Source of the DNA: a bacterium
GTDB taxonomy: Bacteria > Desulfobacterota > UBA8473
Direction: 5' to 3'
Assembly: GCA_009773075.1 (NCBI GenBank)
Contig: WOUX01000069.1
Location: 1-5,944, forward strand
Length of the DNA stretch: 5,944 bases
The notes beneath the pieces are model-generated. The model searched no databases, had not been told where the DNA came from, and was given only the letters and a program-made list of their open reading frames with translations. The translations under genes were made by a program, and so were the position numbers. How positions within the stretch are numbered: the first letter of the stretch is position 1; every line of letters starts with the position of its first letter. This document shows positions 1 to 4,783 of this stretch, piece by piece.

Positions 1-39
1 TAGAAGTATTAAGACACCAACAGGTTTGTTCGAACTCCA

Positions 40-84
40 CAGACAAAATAGAAAGGAAGGAGCCCGGTGGGCCTGGGCTCCTTT
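40..84 (-). terminator. Rho-independent terminator of acs
   Basis: A perfect 9-bp stem pairs AAGGAGCCC (57-65) with GGGCTCCTT (75-83) around a 9-base loop. Read leftward, the stem is followed by a T-rich run (CCTTTCTATTTTGTCT, minus strand, 56 down to 41). It begins about 15 bases after the acs stop codon, the usual place for an intrinsic terminator. The U-tract is interrupted by C and G, so termination may be incomplete. Bases 1-39 to its left show nothing I can assign. Confidence 0.8.
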
Positions 85-98
85 GGGTTATTTACGCT

Positions 99-2063
99 TT
101 ATAGACGTTTCTTAATAAGGATATCCACCACGCTTGGATCGGCAAGGGTAGTTGTATCCCCAATATTTGAGATGTCCCCTGCAGCGATCTTCTTGAGGAT
201 TCGCCGCATGATCTTGCCGCTTCTCGTTTTAGGCAATGCGTCCGCATAATGAATTTTATCAGGAGCGGCAATAGGGCCGATCTCTTTTCTCACATGAGCA
301 ACAAGCTGCTTTTTCAAATCATCAGTTTGCTCTACTCCCAATTTCAGAGTTACAAAGGCATATATCCCCTGGCCCTTCAATTCATGGGGATACCCCACAA
401 CCGCTGCTTCAGAAACAGTGGGATGGGATACCAGGGCACTTTCGATCTCTGCTGTCCCCATCCTGTGACCGGACACGTTTATTACATCATCCAGCCGACC
501 CATCACCCAGAAATACCCATCCTCATCTCGCCTTGCCCCGTCTCCCGTGTAATAAATACCGGGGAATCGGGTGAAGTAGGTTTTATGGAAGAGTTCATGA
601 GCTCCATAGACGGTCCTCATCATACCCGGCCATGGTTTTTTGATGCAAAGGTAGCCCCCTTCGTTTTCTTCAGCCTCAGAGCCATCTTCCCGTAACACAA
701 CAGCATCAACACCCGGGAATGGCATGGTAGCTGAACCAGGCTTGGTTGGTATAGCTCCTGGTAAAGGAGTAATGATAATACCTCCGGTCTCTGTCTGCCA
801 ATAGGTATCCACAATGGGGCAGCGTTTTTTACCAATCACCTCATGATACCAGATCCATGCCTCCGGGTTGATGGGTTCACCCACCGTACCCAACAGGCGA
901 AGACTGCTCAGGTTGCGTTTATTAGGCCATTCATTTCCTTCCCTTATCAAGGCGCGCAAAGCTGTGGGAGCGGTGTAGAATATGTTGACCCTGTACTTTT
1001 CCACGACCTTCCAGAATCGGTCAGGTTCAGGCCAGTTAGGGACCCCTTCGAACATAAGGGTAGTAGTTCCAACTGACAAAGGGCCATAAACAATAAAGCT
1101 ATGACCGGTCACCCAGCCAATATCCGCCGTGCACCAGAAGATGTCCTCATCCCTCACATCAAAGATATACTTCATGTTGGCATGGATATAAGTGAGATAT
1201 CCGCCAATAGTATGGAGTACCCCCTTTGGCTTTCCGGTGCTGCCGCTGGTATAAAGAATGTAAAGGGGATCTTCTGCATCCATAACTTCTGCCGGACAAT
1301 CGGCATTAGCTCCTGCCATCAGTTCATCCCACCAGAGGTCTCTTCCCTCTTTCATAGGGGTATCTTTATCAATTCTCTTTACCACTACCACCTTCTCAAC
1401 ATCCGGACAGTCCTTTAGCGCATCATCAGCATTTGCTTTAGAAGAAAGGGTTTTGCCGCTTCGGTAACCGTAATTGCTGGTAACGAGAAAGGTGGCTCGA
1501 CAGTCGATAATTCGGTCCCGTAAAGAGTCAGCGCTAAATCCTCCGAAAACAACGCTGTGAATGGCGCCTATTCGGGCGCAAGCCAACATAGCAATTGGAA
1601 GCTCTGGTATCATAGGGAGATAGATGGTAACCCGATCTCCCTTTTTTACCCCCAGTTTTTTCAGAACATTGGCGAATTTACAGACCTCAAGGTAAAGCTC
1701 TTTATATGTGAAAGTGCGGCTTTCTCCCTCTGGCTCCCCTTCCCAGATTAGAGCGGTTTTGTCTCTCCTGGGGGTGTCAAGATGTTTGTCCAGGCAGTCT
1801 TTTGATGCATTAATCTTTCCATTGATAAAAAATTTTATATCAGCTTTGTTAAAATCCCATTCCCAGAATTTGTCCCAGCGCCTATCCCAAAGCATGGCAT
1901 CTGTTATCTTTTCCCAAAACGCCTCTGGATTTTCCACCGATTCCCTATGCATCTTCTTGTATTCATCCATACTTTTTATTGCCGCTTTCTGTTTGAACTC
2001 ATCCGACGGTTCAAATACACGATCTTCAATCATCATTGACGTAATGGTTTTTTCCTCTGTCAT
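99..2063 (-). CDS. acs: Acetyl-CoA synthetase (AMP-forming acetate--CoA ligase)
   Basis: This 654-residue cytoplasmic enzyme activates acetate with ATP to acetyl-AMP and PPi, then transfers the acetyl group to CoA. The length is normal for Acs. An N-terminal Acs leader (about 30-90) precedes the ANL adenylating core. Visible motifs are the phosphate loop YTSGSTGKPKG (271-281), TYWQTETGG (420-428), YYTGDG (504-509), the hinge/A8 segment GRLDDVINVSGHRMGTAEIE (522-541) and the C-terminal PKTRSGKIMRR (611-621). W422 matches the tryptophan that restricts the acyl pocket to acetate (W414 in Salmonella Acs). K617 matches the catalytic lysine that protein acetyltransferases modify (K609 there); the constant +8 offset supports the alignment. 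The start is fixed by AAAGGAGGTA, with 9 bases between GGAGG and ATG. The gene stands alone with its own terminator and is divergent from the receiver/CBS genes. It could assimilate acetate or start acetate oxidation; the sequence does not say which. No frameshift or missing key residue is seen. Confidence 0.97.
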   Translation of the reverse strand: MTEEKTITSMMIEDRVFEPSDEFKQKAAIKSMDEYKKMHRESVENPEAFWEKITDAMLWDRRWDKFWEWDFNKADIKFFINGKINASKDCLDKHLDTPRRDKTALIWEGEPEGESRTFTYKELYLEVCKFANVLKKLGVKKGDRVTIYLPMIPELPIAMLACARIGAIHSVVFGGFSADSLRDRIIDCRATFLVTSNYGYRSGKTLSSKANADDALKDCPDVEKVVVVKRIDKDTPMKEGRDLWWDELMAGANADCPAEVMDAEDPLYILYTSGSTGKPKGVLHTIGGYLTYIHANMKYIFDVRDEDIFWCTADIGWVTGHSFIVYGPLSVGTTTLMFEGVPNWPEPDRFWKVVEKYRVNIFYTAPTALRALIREGNEWPNKRNLSSLRLLGTVGEPINPEAWIWYHEVIGKKRCPIVDTYWQTETGGIIITPLPGAIPTKPGSATMPFPGVDAVVLREDGSEAEENEGGYLCIKKPWPGMMRTVYGAHELFHKTYFTRFPGIYYTGDGARRDEDGYFWVMGRLDDVINVSGHRMGTAEIESALVSHPTVSEAAVVGYPHELKGQGIYAFVTLKLGVEQTDDLKKQLVAHVRKEIGPIAAPDKIHYADALPKTRSGKIMRRILKKIAAGDISNIGDTTTLADPSVVDILIKKRL

Positions 2064-2070
2064 AGTTAAC

Positions 2071-2080
2071 TACCTCCTTT
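2071..2080 (-). promoter_or_regulatory. Strong Shine-Dalgarno of acs
   Basis: On the minus strand this reads AAAGGAGGTA, close to a perfect anti-16S match, with 9 bases from GGAGG to the ATG at 2063-2061. It chooses this start over the in-frame methionines at residues 10 and 11, and it predicts efficient translation. I could not identify a convincing -35/-10 pair for acs upstream of it. Confidence 0.8.
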
Positions 2081-2128
2081 AGTAACGTTAAAACCAGAAA
2101 CACATACCGCATTATTGGTCTGGTTGAG

Positions 2129-2148
2129 GGTATTTAGAACCCAATACC
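2129..2148. repeat. Inverted repeat GGTATT-N8-AATACC upstream of acs
   Basis: A perfect 6-bp dyad, GGTATT at 2129-2134 and AATACC at 2143-2148, sits 66-85 bp upstream of the acs start. An overlapping GGGT/ACCC pair lies within it. A further ATACC at 2104-2108 is complementary to the left arm. The position is where an operator or activator site for acs would be expected, but a 6-bp dyad is weak evidence and could be chance. No regulator family can be assigned from the sequence. Confidence 0.3.
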
Positions 2149-2210
2149 ACAATCATGCTTTTCTGTCCATTAATGAACTCAAGAATTGTGCCAGAAGGGA
2201 AACGTATTTG

Positions 2211-2372
2211 ATGAAAAGAAACAACCAGTTGAAAAAACAGGTTAAATTGGTCGCCAACGATCACAAGAGAAAAGGATTAGATGGGGAAACAAGCTTTTTT
2301 GTAAACATTCAGGTTACACCACGTCAACTGGTGATTACCTCCCAAAAAAACCTGCCTCAAAGTAATACATAG
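2211..2372 (+). CDS. Doubtful small ORF, 53 residues, unknown function
   Basis: An ATG-started frame encodes a 53-residue basic, hydrophilic peptide beginning MKRNNQLKKQVKLVANDHKR. It has no membrane segment, cysteine motif or recognisable domain. The only ribosome-binding candidate is AGAAGGGA at 2193-2200, about 10 bases upstream and only moderate. The frame stays open upstream to a TTG at 2115, which would give 85 residues, but that start lacks a Shine-Dalgarno and its extension overlaps the inverted repeat upstream of acs. I see no terminator after it, and it is separated from the next rightward gene by about 350 bp. It may be a real small protein, a gene remnant or chance. I do not recognise it. 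Confidence 0.2.
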   Translation: MKRNNQLKKQVKLVANDHKRKGLDGETSFFVNIQVTPRQLVITSQKNLPQSNT

Positions 2373-2447
2373 ACTCAGCCCTCCAATTAAGTAAACAGAC
2401 ATTTTGGCTGGGATTTAGTGCCGAAAAGAACACATACTAGATGACTT

Positions 2448-2544
2448 GCTTTCATGAATAAGGAGGGTTCTGCTGTTAAATAGCCAATGAAAGCTTCTTT
2501 TTCCTGTTACTGTCACCCTAAAGATTACACCCGATGCTTTCATT
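2448..2544. repeat. Octamer GCTTTCAT, three copies in mixed orientation
   Basis: GCTTTCAT occurs at 2448-2455 and 2536-2543, and its reverse complement ATGAAAGC at 2487-2494. The middle and right copies extend to 9 bp (2486-2494 with 2536-2544). The middle copy can pair with either flank, giving two mutually exclusive hairpins on an RNA; the left one would enclose the orphan AAGGAGGG. As DNA, the three sites lie roughly 80-180 bp upstream of the nearer sigma-54-like candidate, the usual range for enhancer sites of NtrC-type activators. Copies this short can also arise by chance in 600 bp. Confidence 0.35.
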
Positions 2545-2625
2545 CTGGGGCTTGAGAGAAATAAAAAGACAAAAAATCCATATATCTAAGAGAGTTATCA
2601 GTTATGCTCCTCTACTGGTAATATT

Positions 2626-2641
2626 TGGCATATATCTTGAA
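2626..2641 (+). promoter_or_regulatory. Candidate sigma-54 promoter, distal
   Basis: TGGCAT-ATATC-TTGAA is compared with the consensus TGGCAC-N5-TTGCA. The -24 element matches 5 of 6 bases and the spacing is exact. The -12 element has TTG but carries GA where the nearly invariant GC is expected. Transcription would start near 2652, giving a leader of about 70 bases before the receiver gene. The substitution at the -12 GC is a serious weakness. Confidence 0.3.
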
Positions 2642-2650
2642 CTGATAAAA

Positions 2651-2682
2651 GTTTCAAGCCCCCTTTTTGGTGGCAAAGAAAC
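2651..2682 (+). other. Imperfect hairpin in the receiver-gene leader
   Basis: GTTTC (2651-2655) pairs with GAAAC (2678-2682). Inside, GCC-C-CC (2658-2663) pairs with GG-T-GGC (2669-2674) across one C/T mismatch, and the loop is TTTTT. That is 10 base pairs with a 2x3 internal loop. There is no T-tract after it, so it is not an intrinsic terminator on the plus strand. It could be a 5' mRNA stem if transcription starts near 2652, or an accident of overlap with the proximal promoter candidate. Confidence 0.3.
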
Positions 2683-2686
2683 GGCA
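2671..2686 (+). promoter_or_regulatory. Candidate sigma-54 promoter, proximal
   Basis: TGGCAA-AGAAA-CGGCA keeps both hallmark dinucleotides of sigma-54 promoters at the required spacing (GG-N10-GC, 2672-2673 and 2684-2685). It matches 5 of 6 bases at -24 and GCA at -12, but lacks the usual T-run just before the -12 GC. Transcription would start near 2697, leaving about 27 bases before the receiver ATG with the ribosome site at 2712-2717. This is the better of the two candidates, and the NtrC-like activator encoded nearby makes it more plausible. Confidence 0.4.
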
Positions 2687-2723
2687 TATTGGTTAATAAA
2701 AGATTGCACCTAGGGGTAAAAAA

Positions 2724-3128
2724 ATGGAAGAAGCTAAAATATTACTGGTAGACGATGAGGTTGTTTTTACCAACAACATATCGAAACTTTTAGCCAACAG
2801 GGGCTATCGCGTCACCGCCGTATATGACGGGGAGAGTGCTATTCGTGCTCTTGAGAAAGAGCGATTCGACGTCGTGGTGCTGGATTTGAGAATGCCGGGC
2901 ATAGATGGAATTACAACGTTAGCAGCGATCAAAAAACTGGGGCTTTTTACAGAGATACTTCTTTTAACAGGTCATGGATCGATGAATACGGCTGTGGAAG
3001 CGATGAAACTGGGGGCTTACGACTATCTGAGTAAACCGTGTGATATTGATGAACTGGTGGCCAAGATAGAAGGGGCATGGAAAAAGACAAGAAAAAACGA
3101 GAAGGGCATAATAGACTACACTTTATGA
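2724..3128 (+). CDS. Receiver-only response regulator (CheY/Spo0F-like)
   Basis: This 134-residue cytoplasmic protein is a single phosphoryl-acceptor (REC) domain with no output domain. The acidic pocket is D10 and D11, the phosphoacceptor is D54 in VVVLDLRMPGIDG (50-62), and the conserved threonine and lysine are T82 (LLTGHG) and K104 (SKPCD). All catalytic positions are present, so it should be phosphorylatable. After the last receiver helix a short lysine-rich tail (about 117-134) follows, too short for a DNA-binding domain. The start has AGGGGT 6 bases upstream, and no other start fits better. It is followed after 19 bp by a CBS-domain gene, so the two are probably co-transcribed. Its partner kinase is not encoded beside it in the same operon; the PAS kinase at the right of the window is a candidate. 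Likely roles are phosphate sink, phosphorelay intermediate or regulator by protein contact; none can be chosen from sequence. The receiver resembles those of NtrC-type regulators more than chemotaxis CheY. Confidence 0.92.
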   Translation: MEEAKILLVDDEVVFTNNISKLLANRGYRVTAVYDGESAIRALEKERFDVVVLDLRMPGIDGITTLAAIKKLGLFTEILLLTGHGSMNTAVEAMKLGAYDYLSKPCDIDELVAKIEGAWKKTRKNEKGIIDYTL

Positions 3129-3147
3129 CGCCACGCTACAGGTAACG

Positions 3148-3366
3148 ATGAAGGAAAAGAAAGTAAAAGACATTCTTCTTCCCTTTAAGGAAGGCATACC
3201 GCTTTGTCCCTCGGTGACTCTAAACGATAAGATTGTACAGGCCATTGAGTTGATGGTTAATAACAACCTCAAGTGTATTGCTGTAATAGAGAATCAACGG
3301 CCAGTGGGAATGGTTTGCCTTAAAGATGCTTTGCAGGAGATGGGTCTACAGGTTACAGACAAGTAA
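3148..3366 (+). CDS. Small single-CBS-domain protein
   Basis: This 72-residue soluble protein appears to be little more than one CBS motif. The N-terminus (VKDILLPFKEGIPLCPSVTL) has the entry strand. Then comes the helix NDKIVQAIELMVNNN (26-40), the strand CIAVIENQRPVGMV (43-56) with the turn between two strands, and the closing helix LKDALQEMG (58-66). CBS domains normally pair into a Bateman module that binds AMP, ATP or other adenylates. A protein with one copy would have to dimerise or join another CBS protein. A conserved ribose-contacting aspartate is not unmistakable, although D60 lies where the family has its T/SxxD. The start has AGGT 4 bases upstream, a modest site, perhaps helped by coupling to the receiver gene 19 bp before it. 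The assignment rests on pattern recognition of a short, divergent domain; it could be a truncated CBS protein, but the ORF is closed and well formed. Confidence 0.7.
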   Translation: MKEKKVKDILLPFKEGIPLCPSVTLNDKIVQAIELMVNNNLKCIAVIENQRPVGMVCLKDALQEMGLQVTDK

Positions 3367-3369
3367 ATT

Positions 3370-4773
3370 CTATTCACATTTGAGATTAATATCCTTGGCA
3401 TCTATCCCTTCTTCCTTCATCAGTCGGTGAATATACTGCCTTTGAATACCTGCCATAGCAGCAGCCTTACTTATATTTCCCCTGCTTTTTCGCAGGACGG
3501 ACAACACATAGTGCCGATGAAACTCATGAGTCATCTTATCCTTGGCTTCTTTAAAGGATAATCGATAGATGTCCTCGTCAAGGCAGGGATAAGGAGTTTT
3601 ATGCTCATTATCCGGAAATAAATCTCTCACCTCCAGAGCATTGGTCTGGCAAAAGATAACGCCGCGTTCGATGATGTTTTCCAGCTCTCTCACATTGCCT
3701 GGCAATTCCAGTGAAAGAAGGGACTGCATGGCTGCAGGTGAAATGTCTATGATCTCTTTCTGGTTAGCCCGTGTGTATTTTTTTAAAAAATGATACCCTA
3801 AAAGGGAGATGTCATCTTTTCTCTCCTTAAGTGGAGGCAATTCAAGATGGATGACATTCAACCGGTAGTAAAGATCTTCCCGGAAACGTTTTTCTTCCAT
3901 CTCCTCCTTCAGATTGTGGTTTGTGGCAGCTATAAAGCGTATGTCAGCCTTTTTGGTGACTACACTTCCGACCGGCTTAAACTCACCTTCCTGTACCAGC
4001 CGAAGGAGTTTGGTTTGCATGAGAGGGTTGAGATCGCCGATTTCGTCCAGAAAGAGGGTCCCCTGGTGAGCCTCTTCAACCAGCCCCCTTTTGTCTTTCC
4101 ATGCCCCGGTAAAGGCGCCTTTTACATGGCCAAAAAGCTCGCTTTCTATAACCTGTTCAGGGATAGCAGTGCAGTTGATGGTAATCATTTTATTGGAACT
4201 TCGAAGACTGTTTTGATGGATCGCCCTGGCGAGCAATTCCTTGCCGGTTCCGCTGGCCCCGGTGATTAACACTGTAGCCGTGGTAGGGGCTACCTGCCTT
4301 ATTTGTTCAAATATCTCCTTCATAACTGGACTTGCCCCGACCATGCACGAAAAACTATCTCTCTCCTCCAACGCCTGACGAAGAGCCAGGTTTTCCCTTA
4401 CCATTTCCCGCCATTTCATAACCTTGTTTATCGTTAATAGAATCCGCTCTTTTCGAAATGGCTTGGTTATGTAGTCATAGGCGCCTTTTTGGACTGCCTC
4501 CACTGCGGTTTCAATAGTTCCATAGGCAGTCATGATGACTACTAAAACATTTGGGTTTATTTTTTTGACTTCTTCAAGGAGTTTGATGCCATCCATCCTG
4601 GGCATCTTTAAATCGACTATTACCAGATCAAAAGGCTGTTTCTTAAACAATTCCAGTGCCATCACCGAATCAGACTCTGTAACCAATTGAAGGTCTGTCT
4701 TCTCTGAAATAATCCTCCTCAAAAGAACCAGCATGTCTTTCTCATCATCAACTATCAGTATCCTTCCTGACAT
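3370..4773 (-). CDS. Sigma-54-dependent response regulator, NtrC/AtoC family
   Basis: This 467-residue transcription activator has the complete receiver, AAA+ and Fis-type helix-turn-helix architecture. The receiver spans 1-120, with acidic pair D9/D10, phosphoacceptor D54, T82 and K104. A helical linker (about 110-140) follows. The AAA+ domain (about 144-370) carries Walker A GASGTGKE (172-179), the sigma-54-contacting GAFTGA loop (219-224), Walker B GTLFLDEI (238-245) and the arginine region FREDLYYRLNV (297-307). The C-terminal HTH (about 431-452, RGNISKAAAMAGIQRQYIHR) binds enhancer DNA. All motifs are intact, so it should hydrolyse ATP and open sigma-54 promoters when phosphorylated. It lies directly downstream of its kinase gene with a 1-base overlap, so the pair is a cognate system. 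Which family member it is (NtrC, AtoC, ZraR, HydG) cannot be told, because the receiver and HTH set specificity. Its stop lies 3 bp from that of the convergent CBS gene. Confidence 0.95.
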   Translation of the reverse strand: MSGRILIVDDEKDMLVLLRRIISEKTDLQLVTESDSVMALELFKKQPFDLVIVDLKMPRMDGIKLLEEVKKINPNVLVVIMTAYGTIETAVEAVQKGAYDYITKPFRKERILLTINKVMKWREMVRENLALRQALEERDSFSCMVGASPVMKEIFEQIRQVAPTTATVLITGASGTGKELLARAIHQNSLRSSNKMITINCTAIPEQVIESELFGHVKGAFTGAWKDKRGLVEEAHQGTLFLDEIGDLNPLMQTKLLRLVQEGEFKPVGSVVTKKADIRFIAATNHNLKEEMEEKRFREDLYYRLNVIHLELPPLKERKDDISLLGYHFLKKYTRANQKEIIDISPAAMQSLLSLELPGNVRELENIIERGVIFCQTNALEVRDLFPDNEHKTPYPCLDEDIYRLSFKEAKDKMTHEFHRHYVLSVLRKSRGNISKAAAMAGIQRQYIHRLMKEEGIDAKDINLKCE

Positions 4774-4783
4774 TATCCCTCCT
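4771..4783 (-). promoter_or_regulatory. TAATG overlap with internal Shine-Dalgarno
   Basis: On the minus strand the sequence AGGAGGGATAATG carries the kinase stop TAA and the regulator ATG sharing one base. The strong Shine-Dalgarno AGGAGGG is embedded in the last kinase codons (Gln-Glu-Gly). This fixes the regulator start and suggests translational coupling, keeping kinase and regulator amounts linked. Spacing from GGAGG to ATG is about 4 bases, at the short end. Confidence 0.85.

Larger units (their letters stand above)
2373..2723. other. Non-coding stretch upstream of the receiver gene
   Basis: About 350 AT-rich bases contain no convincing gene on either strand. Within it are a Shine-Dalgarno-like AAGGAGGG (2460-2467) with no ATG, GTG or TTG at usable distance, three copies of an octamer in mixed orientation, an imperfect hairpin, and two sigma-54-like elements near the right end. 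A weak sigma-70-like pair is also possible: TTATCA at 2595-2600 and TAATAT at 2619-2624, 18-bp spacing, each matching 4 of 6 consensus bases. The density of small signals suits a regulatory region rather than a decayed gene. Confidence 0.5.

Noticed and set aside
249..2082. Several plus-strand open frames opposite acs (for example 249-695 and 1708-2082)
   Set aside because: They are antisense to a fully conserved enzyme, lack ribosome sites and show no domain; they are shadows of the acs reading frame.
2471..2486. Minus-strand sigma-54-like match TGGC-N9-GCA (GG-N10-GC) that could serve acs
   Set aside because: The -24 and -12 elements match poorly outside the core dinucleotides, and it would give acs a leader of about 400 bases.
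2487..2555. 22-codon ATG frame with three Cys and two His (MKASFSCYCHPKDYTRCFHS...)
   Set aside because: The nearest Shine-Dalgarno is about 20 bases upstream, too far, and a frame this short arises easily by chance. The Cys/His content alone is not evidence.
2651..2715. Riboswitch, for example a cyclic di-GMP type, because of GGCAAAGAAACGGC before a signalling gene
   Set aside because: The receptor-loop and paired-arm pattern of the GEMM families is absent; only a simple imperfect hairpin can be drawn.
3847..4269. Plus-strand 140-codon frame opposite the NtrC-like gene
   Set aside because: It lies entirely antisense to the AAA+ domain and encodes no recognisable fold.
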